Below, piece after piece: positions 1 through 10,105 of a DNA stretch of 64,000 nucleotides (position 1 is its first letter; the number at the start of each line of letters is the position of its first letter). The position numbers and the translations under genes are program-made. The DNA lies in NCBI GenBank assembly GCA_947625145.1, contig CANQNC010000006.1, forward strand, positions 1 to 64,000, written 5' to 3'. The notes under the pieces are model-generated. The model had not been told where the DNA came from and ran no database searches. It worked only from the letters and a program-made list of their open reading frames with translations. This DNA is from an uncultured Clostridia bacterium. Lineage in GTDB: Bacteria; Bacillota; Clostridia; Christensenellales; CAG-917.

Positions 1-378
1 ATCGCCACGATTGCAAAGGCGATCACCGCGGTCCTTGCCGTCATAGGTATATATATATTGATCAGACTTTTGCCAAGGCGCATTCGCAACTTTTTCGGAG
101 CGATTGCCGCTTGGGCTTTGTTTTATACGCTTTTCAAGAGCAACTGTTACGACGAATACGCCTTTGCGCTGATCTTGGGCAGGGCGCTCATTCCCATGCT
201 GCCGCGCATTTTGGGGGCGATCTTGCCCGCCGCTTTGGTTGCGTTCGCGCTTTCCCGCGATCTTCCGCAAAGCAAAGGCGAGCGCGTCACGCCAAGCGTA
301 TCCCGCCTGCGCGACGTCCTACGAAAAAACGGCGAAACGGCTTCATTTTTGAGTCGAAGCCCCGTGATGACGCAGTGA
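1..378 (+). CDS. C-terminal part of a hydrophobic membrane protein (5' truncated by window)
   Basis: Open frame continues in frame from base 1 through the listed 58..378 ORF to a stop at 378; hydrophobic segments. Confidence 0.55.
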   Translation: MATIAKAITAVLAVIGIYILIRLLPRRIRNFFGAIAAWALFYTLFKSNCYDEYAFALILGRALIPMLPRILGAILPAALVAFALSRDLPQSKGERVTPSVSRLRDVLRKNGETASFLSRSPVMTQ

Positions 379-420
379 GACTTTCCGCACTGCAAAAAAA
401 AATGAAAGGAGAGATTGATT

Positions 421-1395
421 ATGTTGAAAGTAAAAAACTTAAAAAAGATATATCCCAAAAGCGACAGAGTTGCGGTCGACGACATTTCCTTTGAGCTTCG
501 CCCGGGTGAGATATTCGGGTTTTTGGGGCAGAACGGCGCAGGCAAATCCACGACCATCAAGTGTCTGACGGGCATTTTGCCATTTGACAGCGGCACGATC
601 GAAGTGTGCGGCTACGATATCGTAAAGGAGCCCATCAAGGCGAAGATGAACATGGGCTATGTGCCCGACAACCATTCGGTCTACGAAAAGTTGACGGGCA
701 GGGAGTACGTAAACTACGTCGCCGACCTCTACAAAGTCCCCGCGGATCTGAGGCGGGAGAGGCTTCAAAAGTATTGCAAGCTTTTCAGGTTGGAGTTTGC
801 GATAGACAAGCAGATCAAGTCGTATTCGCACGGCATGAAGCAGAAGATATGCATCATCGCCGCCCTCATCCACGAGCCCAAACTTTGGGTGCTGGACGAA
901 CCTATGATGGGGTTGGACCCTCAGTCCACGGCGGAGATCATCGCCCATATGCGCGAGCATTGCGCAAAGGGCAACACCGTGTTCTTTTCAAGCCACAACC
1001 TCGACCTCGTAAAGAAGCTGTGCCACAGGGTGGCGATCGTCAACGAGGGGCATTTGATAGACCTTTTCGACCTCGCGGGCAACGAGGAGAACAAGGCGAA
1101 TTTGGAGGAGAGATTCTTCCGTATTACGGGCACCTACGACGCGAGACTGTTTGAGGACTACGTGGCGCAGGAGAGCGCGGATATGCGCCCGGATCTTCCC
1201 GTCGAGGAGGCGAGAAGCGAAGAGAGCGCCGAAAACAGCGCGCCCGAAAGCGAGGAGACGGCGGAAGAGAAACCGTTCGAGCTTGAAGAAGCGCCCGAAA
1301 GCGCCGAGGAGAAGCCCGAACAGCCAAAATCCGCGCGTAAGTCGCGGTTGTCCGAGCGCGCCGAGGAGATCGGAAAGCCCACCGAAAAGGAGTGA
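421..1395 (+). CDS. ABC transporter ATP-binding protein with acidic C-terminal tail
   Basis: Walker A GQNGAGKSTT, signature-region YSHGMKQK, Walker B LWVLDEPMMGLDP; SD aaaggagag before ATG 421. Confidence 0.93.
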   Translation: MLKVKNLKKIYPKSDRVAVDDISFELRPGEIFGFLGQNGAGKSTTIKCLTGILPFDSGTIEVCGYDIVKEPIKAKMNMGYVPDNHSVYEKLTGREYVNYVADLYKVPADLRRERLQKYCKLFRLEFAIDKQIKSYSHGMKQKICIIAALIHEPKLWVLDEPMMGLDPQSTAEIIAHMREHCAKGNTVFFSSHNLDLVKKLCHRVAIVNEGHLIDLFDLAGNEENKANLEERFFRITGTYDARLFEDYVAQESADMRPDLPVEEARSEESAENSAPESEETAEEKPFELEEAPESAEEKPEQPKSARKSRLSERAEEIGKPTEKE

Positions 1396-1398
1396 GTT

Positions 1399-3096
1399 AT
1401 GAAGGGAGAGATTTCATTTCAGAGCGTAAAAACGCTGTTTAAGCTGGATCTGCGCTCTCGCTTCGGAACCACTCGCAGACGGGGGATAAAGTACAGGCTG
1501 TTGCAGGCGGCGAACATACTGTTCTTTTTGGGCGTATACGCCATACTGCTTGCGGCGATGTACTTCCTCGCCAAGATATTTGTGGAAAAATCCGGGCTGA
1601 GGCTTGAGTTTTTGGTGATCGTCAGCATGGCGACCATTGTGATCGCAACCGCGGTCTCCACAAGCACCGTGATCAAAAACCTCTATCAAAACGGCGACAA
1701 CGAGTTGCTTTTGCGCTTCCCCGTAAGCGGAAAGGAGATCTTGCTGTCAAAGTCCATTTATTGCTTTTTGCACAATCTGATCGTGTGCGTATTGATGATG
1801 TTTCCGCTGTACGTCATGTTCGGCGTGGTCACGCATGCGCCCTATTACGACTATTTCGCGTACTTTGCGGTGACGCTTGTGGCAAGTCTTTTGCCGTTTG
1901 CGATCGCCAACATCATCGCCGTGCCCGTCATGAAGTTGATGAACGCGGTCAAAAATCAGTTTGTGCTTGTGTTGATCTTCACCATCATTCTGCTTTGCGC
2001 GGCATTTGCGGCGTATTTGCTGTCCCTTGAACGCGTGCTTGTTTACATGCGCGATTCAAATCAAAACATCTTTTCGGGTGGCATGATAGAGCGCTATCGG
2101 GCGTTTGCTTCGGGCGCGTATCCCTTCAGGTGGTACGCCGAGCTGATCAACGGCAGACGTTACGGCGAGTTGACTTCGGGAGGCCTCGCGCTGAGATTTT
2201 TGTATATCGCTCTCATGACGGCGGCGTTTTCGGTGGCGGCGTACTTTATCACCGAAAAGCAGTATTACAGGACCATACTCTACGGCATCGAAACGCAAAA
2301 GGCGACTGTCAGCCGCAAGAGCAAGGACGTCATGCGTCCGCAGTGGGTGGCGTTGCTCAACAGAGAGTTTTATCTGATCTTGCGCAGTTTCAACTATTCC
2401 TTCCAATATCTTGCCATGGCGTGCGCGGCTCCTGTGATGGTGTTTTTCTGCAACAGGCTTGCGGCGGCGCTGGGCACGGCGAGCATTGGTCAGCAGATCA
2501 TGCCGGGGCTTACGCTCATGGTCATCATCATCTTCATCACCATCACCGTGTCGTTTGCCTCCACCTGCATTTCGCGCGAAGGCATGTGCTTTTATCACAC
2601 AAAGGTCATTCCCGTCAGCTACACTAAGCAGGTGGCGGTGAAGTTTGCCATGTACGCGGTCGTGGCGACGATCTCGGTCGCGCTGTGCTGTGTGGTTTCG
2701 GGCGCGTACTACACCTCGGAAGCGGGAGGACATCTGCTGACGGCGGTGGATATGGTCGCGATCTTCTTCATCGCGGAGATGATAGTTGTCGGGCTCACAA
2801 GCCTTTGCATATTGGTGGACGTCAAGTCTCCCACGTTCAACGTTTCGGGGGACGGAGAGCTTGTCAGCGCCAACAAAAACGTTGCGATCGCGCTTATCGT
2901 GGGCATATTTATTGCGGTCGTGTACGGCATTGTCGCGATGGTGTTCAACTTCATCCCCATCGTGATAGGCAACACCTTGTTTTCCATCAACACCATTTAT
3001 ATCATACTGTCGCTCGTCTCCCTCGCGTTTATGGGAGGCTGTCTGGCGGGGCTCTTCGTCAAGCTGGAAAAACACTATGCGCACATCGTGCCGTAA
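1399..3096 (+). CDS. ABC exporter membrane subunit (polytopic permease)
   Basis: 565 aa, many TM segments, immediately downstream of the ATPase gene. Confidence 0.8.
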   Translation: MKGEISFQSVKTLFKLDLRSRFGTTRRRGIKYRLLQAANILFFLGVYAILLAAMYFLAKIFVEKSGLRLEFLVIVSMATIVIATAVSTSTVIKNLYQNGDNELLLRFPVSGKEILLSKSIYCFLHNLIVCVLMMFPLYVMFGVVTHAPYYDYFAYFAVTLVASLLPFAIANIIAVPVMKLMNAVKNQFVLVLIFTIILLCAAFAAYLLSLERVLVYMRDSNQNIFSGGMIERYRAFASGAYPFRWYAELINGRRYGELTSGGLALRFLYIALMTAAFSVAAYFITEKQYYRTILYGIETQKATVSRKSKDVMRPQWVALLNREFYLILRSFNYSFQYLAMACAAPVMVFFCNRLAAALGTASIGQQIMPGLTLMVIIIFITITVSFASTCISREGMCFYHTKVIPVSYTKQVAVKFAMYAVVATISVALCCVVSGAYYTSEAGGHLLTAVDMVAIFFIAEMIVVGLTSLCILVDVKSPTFNVSGDGELVSANKNVAIALIVGIFIAVVYGIVAMVFNFIPIVIGNTLFSINTIYIILSLVSLAFMGGCLAGLFVKLEKHYAHIVP

Positions 3097-3105
3097 GGAG
3101 GGAGT

Positions 3106-6051
3106 ATGAAAAAAGTGATGATTGGTATCTTGATTTTGATACCGATAATTATATTGCTGATCGTGGCGATCGTAGCCAACCTCGTTGCCACTGTCGCGTG
3201 GGTCGCCGTCGAAGATATCACCCTCTATGCAAAGGGGACGGAAAGGCCGATAAGCCATCTTGAACTGCCCTTCGAAGAGGTCGCGGGCAAGACTTTCAAG
3301 CTGGAGGATTATATCTCGGTGAAGGTCAGCCCCGAACGCGCCAACAGATACACGGTCAGTTGGAGCATTGACGGCAAGATCGTCTACGACGACGAGGCGT
3401 ACGAGCAATCCTACAAAAATTACGTAGACAAAAAGGACGAGGACGAAAACCTCGAAGAGGTGCTCCCCGCCGTCATGTTTGTCAACGACCAAAACGTGGA
3501 AACTTCCTCAAACAGCACGAGCGCCTGCGTGGTCAGCTCGTATTGCTCTTTCTACGTGAAGGTGCAGGCGGAGCAGAAAAGCGCGGTCATACCCATTCGC
3601 GTCGTGGGCTTCGCCGTGGAGAGGGTGGACCTCAAAAACAAGGACGGCGAAAGTTCGACTTCGCTGAGAGTCGGGCAGTCCGAAAGGGTGTACGCCAACT
3701 ATTCGCCGCTTGACAGCATCGTGGAAGATGTGAAGTGGAGCAGTAGCGACAGCGACGTCGTGTCTGTGGACGGCAACGGCGTCATCACCGCGCGCTCGAC
3801 GGGCACTGCGCAGATCTACGCGGAGGCGGCGGTTTATCGCTCGGAGGACGGGAAGTACGTCAAAAACGTCGTTCCGTTCAATGTGACCGTCACCGAGGGC
3901 ACGAGTAGCGTTTGGGGAGACGTGCTCTACACGACAAAAACAAATCTCTCTCTCGAGGAGTTGGGGCTTCCAAATGACGCCACCCCCAAGGGAGACGGCT
4001 GTATCGTCGCGGGCGGCATAGTCAATGTCAGGCACAGCGGAGCGGTGTTGACATCGCAAAAGGGAGACTTCACCATCTTCCTGTGCGACGAGGACGATAT
4101 CGCAATTCAACATTCCGAGTTGTTCAATTACGCCAAGGACGACGATTTCGTGCTTGCCGTGGGCGAAAATCCTCTTCGACTCACCGCCGTGTTCAGGGAC
4201 AGCGCCAAGGCAAAAGAGGGCGCTCCCGAGGGCGTGACGTGGGATTCGTCGAACAAGGCCGTCGCCACTATAGGCGCGGACGGAGTTGTGAGAGCGCTAT
4301 CCAGCGGCACGACGACCATTTCCGCCGAAAGAAACGGCAAGAGAGCGGAGTTTACGCTGAACGTGCAAAACAAGGTCAGCACGCTGAGGCTCAAAACTTC
4401 GGACTCCTCGTTTAAGAAAGGGCTTGCGCAGGAGACGGTGTTCGCCTCCGAAAAGTTTGTTCAGCCCGATCTCGACAACACTGTCACGGCAAACAGCACG
4501 CTCATACAGATCGTGGGCGAGCCCGGCGCGGACGAGGCAGGCAATTTGCCCTCCGAGGAGGAGTTGAGGCAATTTTACAACGCGTATTGGTTTGAAGTTG
4601 TAAGCGGCGCGGAGTTCGCGTCCTTCAGCGGCAGGACGCCCAACGAGCTTGTGTTTGACTCGCAAGCGCTCGAGGGCAAGGGCAAACAGATCGTCAAGGT
4701 CAGGGTGAGGGCAAAATATCCCAAGTACGAAGCGGTCTCCAAGTTCACCACCGAGGAGGTCGACGTCAAGGTCATCTACGGCGTGGAAGTCTCCACGGGC
4801 GAGGCGCTTTCGCGCGCGTGCGATATGCAGGAGGCATACGCCAAAGCCGCGGACAATGTGATGCCCGTTGAAAAGGTCTTCACGACCACGACGGCAGAAG
4901 GCGTCACGTACGAAGTGCAAAATTCGGAATACAGCAAAAAGACCTACGCGATCGTGCTTGCAAATGATATAGAGTTCCCCAAAAATTACGCCAACGTCGA
5001 TTTGGACACCTGCTTCGTGCTCAACGGCGATCTGTATGGCAACGACCATAAGATCTCCGCGACCAAACAGCAGAACAGCAAGAGCTCCAATTGGAAGAAT
5101 TGTCTTGTTTTCGTTCAGCGCAGCAACGTCACGGTCAGCAACGTCACCATCAGGGCGAACGAACTTGACGAGGGCGAACAACTCAGCGCGTCCAACAAAC
5201 TCAAGGGATATCCATTGAGGATAGGATGTATGGGAGGCGTCAAGGCGAGGATCTTGAATGTCCTCGTGGAGTACACCGTGCTTGAAAACGGAAACAACGG
5301 CATACGTCCCGACGACTCTGACTTCACGCTTGACGGCGTTGTGATGCGCAACATTTCAAACGTCGGGATTTACTCTTACGCGAGGATAGAGGACGGCCCC
5401 AAGGACGATATCTTCGAACTGAGCTATGTCAGGATCACCGCAAACAATTGCGCGTTTGCAAACGTTTTGGGCCCGACAGTCTCTCTCGCCTACGAGCGCT
5501 ACACCATAACCGACGACAAGGAGTGCAGATTTGTCAAAGGCGATCCCGAAGCAAACGCTCGCTTCTTCCTTGAAAATATCGCAAGCAAAGGCCACAACCT
5601 CACCTTCAAGCAAACGGGCTTTTTGGATATCTACAATTGGAAGAACGTCAACGAAAACATAGACTTCATAGACACGGGCAGCGATACTTACAACCAGATC
5701 ATATCCGTTTTCGCGGGCGCCATGTGCAGAGAAAACCCCGCGTTTAAGCAGGGGTTGTACGATTACGGCGGGGAGAAATGGTTCAACTTGGGCTTCTCGG
5801 TCTTTGGAGTTTCGGTGTCGCAGGGCATCCTTGACGAGCCCACCTATACGGATCTTTCCTTGGAGGATGACAGGATATTCTCGATATATTCCAAGGATCT
5901 GAAGTCGGTCGGAAACGCGGAGTCGGATATCGCAGTCGAGATATTGAAGACAATGGAAATCAAATTGTACGCCTACAAAAACACCTCGGATCTCACTCCC
6001 GCCACGGCGCTTGTGATCAACGACGCCTTCATAAAACGGCTACATTCCTAA
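3106..6051 (+). CDS. Large N-terminally membrane-anchored surface protein with BIG_2-like Ig domains and a beta-helix-like region
   Basis: N-terminal TM; Big_2-like motifs VKWSSSDSDVVSVDGNGVITARSTGTAQIYAEA and VTWDSSNKAVATIGADGVVRALSSGTTTISAE; downstream of ABC permease with SD. Confidence 0.8.
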   Translation: MKKVMIGILILIPIIILLIVAIVANLVATVAWVAVEDITLYAKGTERPISHLELPFEEVAGKTFKLEDYISVKVSPERANRYTVSWSIDGKIVYDDEAYEQSYKNYVDKKDEDENLEEVLPAVMFVNDQNVETSSNSTSACVVSSYCSFYVKVQAEQKSAVIPIRVVGFAVERVDLKNKDGESSTSLRVGQSERVYANYSPLDSIVEDVKWSSSDSDVVSVDGNGVITARSTGTAQIYAEAAVYRSEDGKYVKNVVPFNVTVTEGTSSVWGDVLYTTKTNLSLEELGLPNDATPKGDGCIVAGGIVNVRHSGAVLTSQKGDFTIFLCDEDDIAIQHSELFNYAKDDDFVLAVGENPLRLTAVFRDSAKAKEGAPEGVTWDSSNKAVATIGADGVVRALSSGTTTISAERNGKRAEFTLNVQNKVSTLRLKTSDSSFKKGLAQETVFASEKFVQPDLDNTVTANSTLIQIVGEPGADEAGNLPSEEELRQFYNAYWFEVVSGAEFASFSGRTPNELVFDSQALEGKGKQIVKVRVRAKYPKYEAVSKFTTEEVDVKVIYGVEVSTGEALSRACDMQEAYAKAADNVMPVEKVFTTTTAEGVTYEVQNSEYSKKTYAIVLANDIEFPKNYANVDLDTCFVLNGDLYGNDHKISATKQQNSKSSNWKNCLVFVQRSNVTVSNVTIRANELDEGEQLSASNKLKGYPLRIGCMGGVKARILNVLVEYTVLENGNNGIRPDDSDFTLDGVVMRNISNVGIYSYARIEDGPKDDIFELSYVRITANNCAFANVLGPTVSLAYERYTITDDKECRFVKGDPEANARFFLENIASKGHNLTFKQTGFLDIYNWKNVNENIDFIDTGSDTYNQIISVFAGAMCRENPAFKQGLYDYGGEKWFNLGFSVFGVSVSQGILDEPTYTDLSLEDDRIFSIYSKDLKSVGNAESDIAVEILKTMEIKLYAYKNTSDLTPATALVINDAFIKRLHS

Positions 6052-6072
6052 GTTGCCAAGGCAAACAAAACC

Positions 6073-6102
6073 AAAAAAGGGACTTTCAAAGTCCCTTTTT
6101 TC
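6073..6102. terminator. Bidirectional intrinsic terminator between convergent genes
   Basis: AAAAAAGGGACTTTCAAAGTCCCTTTTTT inverted repeat with A/T flanks. Confidence 0.85.
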
Positions 6103-6122
6103 ATGTGAAATTTGTCCGCGTA

Positions 6123-7292
6123 TCAGTCCAGCGCAAGCACGGCGAATTTGAGATATCTCGTCTCCTCGACCGCGGGCAGGAAGGGATGATCGGGGGATTG
6201 AAAGCTCAAATGCACAAGCCTTGCGCGCCTGCCGCTTTCGCGCGCGGCGTCTTGAAGCATGCGCTCGAAGAGGGTCAGGGTCATGTGTTGTGAGCATGAG
6301 CAGGTGACAAGAAATCCGCCTTGCTCAACCAGTTTCATGCCGAGTATGTTGATGTCCTTGTAGCCGCGATAGGCGTCCTTGACTTCCGCCGCGCTCTTGC
6401 AAAACGCGGGAGGATCCAAGATGACGGTTCCGAATTTTCTCCCTTCGCCGCGCATTGTCCTGAGCGTTTCAAACACGTCCCCTTGAAGGGTCTCGATGTT
6501 GTCAAAGCCGTTTAACGAGGCGTTTAGAACCACATTTTCAAGCGCGGTTTGGGATATGTCCACCGCGGTCACATTGCGCGCGCAGGTCGCGGCGTTCAAG
6601 GAGAAGCCGCCTATATTGCAGAAGCAATCCAGCACGTCTTTGCCCGCGCAAAACCTCCGCGCCGTGAGGCGATTTTCCTTTTGATCAAGGAAGTAGCCCG
6701 TCTTTTGTCCGTTTTTCACGTCCACGGAAAGTTTTATGCTGTTTTCCACTGTCAAAACCCTGTCGGGTACCTCGCCGTACAGCACGCCTTTTGCCTCGCT
6801 CAGCCCCTCTTTTGCGCGTATTGCCACGTCGCTCCGCTCGTATATCCCCTTCGGGTGGAACAGCTCGACCAAACACTCCGCGATCAGCGCTTTGCGGCGG
6901 TCTATGCCGAGGGACGTGCACTGCACGACAAGTATGTCCGCATATCTGTCCACGATCAGGGCGGGCAACCCGTCCGCTTCGGAAAAAACCAATCTGTAAC
7001 AGTTGTCAAAGCCGAGCGACTTCCGCATCTCGTCCGCTTTTGACAGCGCGGTCAAATAGAACTGTTTGTCGTCCGTTTCGTCCTCTTTGCGCAAAAACAC
7101 GCGTACCAAAATTTTGGACAGATGATTTATATATCCCTTGCCCATAAATCTCCCGTCGTGCGTGTATACCGTGGCAAGCGACCCGTTTTTGTCCTTGCCC
7201 TCTATGCGCTCCACCTCGTTTGCGTAAACTCGGCTGTGCCCGTCAAGCAAATCGCGCTCCTCTCCCTTTTTCAGATACACCGAATACGGCAT
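6123..7292 (-). CDS. rlmI: Class I SAM-dependent rRNA methyltransferase (RlmI/RlmK-like, PUA domain)
   Basis: N-terminal PUA-like segment, TGYFLDQKENR, VLDCFCNIGGFSLNAA, DPPAFCKS, CSCSQHM motifs; SD ggaggg. Confidence 0.85.
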   Translation of the reverse strand: MPYSVYLKKGEERDLLDGHSRVYANEVERIEGKDKNGSLATVYTHDGRFMGKGYINHLSKILVRVFLRKEDETDDKQFYLTALSKADEMRKSLGFDNCYRLVFSEADGLPALIVDRYADILVVQCTSLGIDRRKALIAECLVELFHPKGIYERSDVAIRAKEGLSEAKGVLYGEVPDRVLTVENSIKLSVDVKNGQKTGYFLDQKENRLTARRFCAGKDVLDCFCNIGGFSLNAATCARNVTAVDISQTALENVVLNASLNGFDNIETLQGDVFETLRTMRGEGRKFGTVILDPPAFCKSAAEVKDAYRGYKDINILGMKLVEQGGFLVTCSCSQHMTLTLFERMLQDAARESGRRARLVHLSFQSPDHPFLPAVEETRYLKFAVLALD

Positions 7293-7433
7293 ATGTCCCT
7301 CCGAATTCCATTTGGACTTGACCTACGCTGATTATATATCCAAACCCCTCGCGAAAGCAACGCTTTGAGCAAACGGATTTTCGGAAGAGGGGATATCTTG
7401 ACGTTCGGCATATCGTTGGCAACGCGAGATACG

Positions 7434-7462
7434 AAAAAAGAAGTCGGGATACGTCCCGACTT
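7434..7462 (-). terminator. Intrinsic terminator downstream of glyS
   Basis: AAGTCGGGATACGTCCCGACTT hairpin with T-run on minus strand. Confidence 0.75.
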
Positions 7463-7521
7463 CCGTGCAAGATATGCGATTTTGTTGCCTAGCTCTTCCT
7501 CCGCGCTTTCGAATTTGAAAA

Positions 7522-8907
7522 TCAATATTTGAAGCGTTCCTCAAAGAAGGCTGGCAGGGCGTCGATTGCGATGCGGATCTGCGCCATTGTGTCGCGCTCG
7601 CGCACTGTCACACAGCCGTCCTCCAAAGTGTCGAAGTCTACGGTCACGCAATAGGGTGTGCCTATCTCGTCCTGTCTGCGGTAGCGCTTGCCGATTGAGC
7701 CCGAGGCGTCGAAGTCGCAAGCAAAGCGCTTCAACAGGGAGGAGTAGACCTCCTCCGCCTTTTCGTTGAGCTGTTTTTGCAAGGGCAAAACGGCGACCTT
7801 GACGGGCGCGATCGCGGGGTGCAGATGAAGCACGACTCTGACGTCGCCCTCGCCCACCGTCTCCTCGTCGTAGGCGTCGCAGAGGAATGCCAAAAACACT
7901 CTGTCCGCGCCGAGAGATGGCTCTATGACGTAGGGCACGTACTTTTCGTTTGTCGCGGGATCCACATAGCTCAGATCCTTGCCGCTTGTCTTGATATGTT
8001 GATTGAGGTCGTAGTCGGTGCGGTCCGCTATGCCCCACAGCTCGCCCCATCCGAAGGGGAATTTGTACTCGAAGTCCGTCGTCGCCTTCGAGTAGAAGCA
8101 AAGCTCCTGCGCGTCATGGTCGCGGAGTTTGAGGTTTTCCTCCCGCATGCCGAGCTCGAGGAGCCATTTGTGGCAGAAGTCCTTCCAAAATGCAAACCAT
8201 TCGAGGTCGGTGCCGGGCTTGCAGAAAAATTCCAGCTCCATTTGCTCGAATTCGCGTATGCGGAAGATGAAGTTGCCGGGGGTGATCTCGTTGCGGAAGC
8301 TCTTTCCGATTTGTCCTATGCCGAAGGGCACTCTCTTGCGAGTGGTGCGCTGTACGTTTTTGAAGTTTACGAAGATGCCTTGCGCGGTCTCGGGGCGGAG
8401 ATAGACCGTGGACGTGCTGTCCTCTGTCACGCCGATGAAGGTCTTGAACATCAGATTGAACTTGCGCACGCCCGTGAAGTCGGATTTGCCACATACGGGA
8501 CAGGGGACGCTGTGATCGCGAATGTACTGTTCAAGCTGTTCGTTGCTCCAACCCGCGATGTTCTCTTCCTCGCCGTGTTTTGCCATATAGTCCTCAACGA
8601 GGTCGTCCGCGCGGTGGCGGGATCTGCAATTTTTGCAATCCATCAGCGGATCCGAAAAGCCGCCGAGATGCCCCGAAGCCTGCCACGTCGTGGGATTCAT
8701 CAAAATGGCGCTGTCCAGCCCCACGTTGTAGGGATTTTCCACCACAAACTTCTTCCACCAAGCCTGCTTGATGTTGTTTTTCATGGCGGCGCCGAGAGGA
8801 CCGTAGTCCCACGAATTTGAAAGTCCGCCGTAGATCTCGCTGCCCGGATACACAAAGCCGCGATTTTTTGCAAGCGCGACGAGTTTGTCCATTGTCAGTT
8901 GAGCCAT
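7522..8907 (-). CDS. glyS: Glycyl-tRNA synthetase (single-chain type)
   Basis: [50 protein letters not shown]; class II motifs [25 protein letters not shown]. Confidence 0.96.
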   Translation of the reverse strand: MAQLTMDKLVALAKNRGFVYPGSEIYGGLSNSWDYGPLGAAMKNNIKQAWWKKFVVENPYNVGLDSAILMNPTTWQASGHLGGFSDPLMDCKNCRSRHRADDLVEDYMAKHGEEENIAGWSNEQLEQYIRDHSVPCPVCGKSDFTGVRKFNLMFKTFIGVTEDSTSTVYLRPETAQGIFVNFKNVQRTTRKRVPFGIGQIGKSFRNEITPGNFIFRIREFEQMELEFFCKPGTDLEWFAFWKDFCHKWLLELGMREENLKLRDHDAQELCFYSKATTDFEYKFPFGWGELWGIADRTDYDLNQHIKTSGKDLSYVDPATNEKYVPYVIEPSLGADRVFLAFLCDAYDEETVGEGDVRVVLHLHPAIAPVKVAVLPLQKQLNEKAEEVYSSLLKRFACDFDASGSIGKRYRRQDEIGTPYCVTVDFDTLEDGCVTVRERDTMAQIRIAIDALPAFFEERFKY

Positions 8908-9009
8908 GTTTACCTCGCATAAAGAAAATTCTTCTAAAATGATAAAGAAAATCACAGGCAAAGTCAAACGTTTGAACACACTTTGTCCCGCCGTCCCGCG
9001 GCGAAAAAA

Positions 9010-9038
9010 GCGAAAGCCCCTTGCATTGCAAGAGGCTT
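9010..9038 (-). terminator. Intrinsic terminator downstream of Cys-rich small ORF
   Basis: AAGCCCCTTGCATTGCAAGAGGCTT inverted repeat followed on minus strand by T-rich run. Confidence 0.65.
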
Positions 9039-9061
9039 AAGCCCGTCAACAGGTCCGACCT

Positions 9062-9244
9062 TTATTTGCAAAGGCAGGAGAGGATGAGGATGAGCCAGAT
9101 GATGTCGCAGCTGTTCATTGAGCATCCGCCGCCCGATCCGCCGCAGCCGCATCCGCCGCAGCTGTTGAGGATGAGAAGAAGCAGTACGAGATCGCAGGTG
9201 TTGCAACCGCATCCGTTTGTGCCACCGTTTGTAAAGAAATTCAT
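9062..9244 (-). CDS. 60-aa Cys/Gly-rich hydrophobic small protein
   Basis: MNFFTNGGTNGCGCNTCDLVLLLLILNSCGGCGCGGSGGGCSMNSCDIIWLILILSCLCK; GGAGG SD 5' of ATG; own terminator. Confidence 0.75.
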   Translation of the reverse strand: MNFFTNGGTNGCGCNTCDLVLLLLILNSCGGCGCGGSGGGCSMNSCDIIWLILILSCLCK

Positions 9245-9351
9245 TGTATGTACCTCCGAAAATTTTAGGATCGCTCCTACATTACCTTACGCTTTCTCGA
9301 AAAAATGTGTGACTTGGCATGGAAAAACTTTGCGGCAAATATAATTTTTGA

Positions 9352-9804
9352 GTGGAACACTTGAAGCGCATCATAGGGCTTGCGGTAGGGGTCTTTTGCA
9401 CGCTGATCGTGGCGGGGCTGTGTTCCTATTGCTTCGGGGACGGCCTCGCGTGGTTTTATCGGCTGCAGCTTCCTTCCTATGTGGTGAGGGGAGGGTGGTT
9501 TTCGGCGTTTGTGGCGATATGTTACGCCTCCTGCATCCTGTCGATAGGCAGCCTCGTCGAGCACAGACATATCTTCCCGTCCATGATATTTTTCGGGATA
9601 TTGGGCTTGTCCGCTGTGCTGTTTGTGTTTGTGTTTTTCAACCTGAAAAGCATAGTCGGCGGGCTTATCTTCATCACGATATGCCTTGCCATGTCCTACG
9701 TTCTGTTCGTCAGATTTCTCACGAAAAATCTTCGGATGGCGCTTTTGTTTTTGCCCACGCTTATCTTCAACATCTACGGCTTTTTGTGTGTGGTTGCGCT
9801 GTAA
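9352..9804 (+). CDS. Small polytopic membrane protein, possibly TspO/MBR family
   Basis: 150 aa, about five TM segments; overall layout resembles TspO. GTG start, TATAAT 6 nt upstream. Confidence 0.5.
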   Translation: MEHLKRIIGLAVGVFCTLIVAGLCSYCFGDGLAWFYRLQLPSYVVRGGWFSAFVAICYASCILSIGSLVEHRHIFPSMIFFGILGLSAVLFVFVFFNLKSIVGGLIFITICLAMSYVLFVRFLTKNLRMALLFLPTLIFNIYGFLCVVAL

Positions 9805-9896
9805 AAGATCCCGTCCGAGGGACGGGGTGAAGGATATCCGAATTTGATAGGGAATGTTGCAACTGTTTGAAGAAAACCTTGTTTAATTGAGCCGGG

Positions 9897-9980
9897 TTCG
9901 GTCGGAAATTTTGATTTAGGTTGAAAAGTTCGGGTTAGGTGACAAATTGGTGAAAAGTTCGAGTTTTGGCGGAAACTTCC
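9897..9980. repeat. Degenerate tandem repeat, about 29-32 bp units (TTCGg..ttaggttgaAAAG)
   Basis: Units start at 9897, 9929 and 9958; motif AGTTTTGGCGGAAA recurs at 9962 and 10076. Confidence 0.5.
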
Positions 9981-10105
9981 TAATACGCGTAGGAAAAGAG
10001 CGTTGACTGTCGCGTACGGCAAAGTCATACCGTCGGGCGACGCGACGCCTACGTTTGGTTTGCGTTTCGGCGGCAAGTTTTGGCGGAAATGTCGCGGGCT
10101 TTTGG

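Noticed and set aside
2056-3492. 478-aa minus-strand ORF
   Set aside because: Shadow of the ABC permease and Ig-protein genes; no recognisable domain, basic/His-rich composition typical of antisense frames.
8908-9061. T-box or glycine riboswitch upstream of glyS
   Set aside because: No T-box TGGNACCGCG-like motif or glycine aptamer visible; leader too short.
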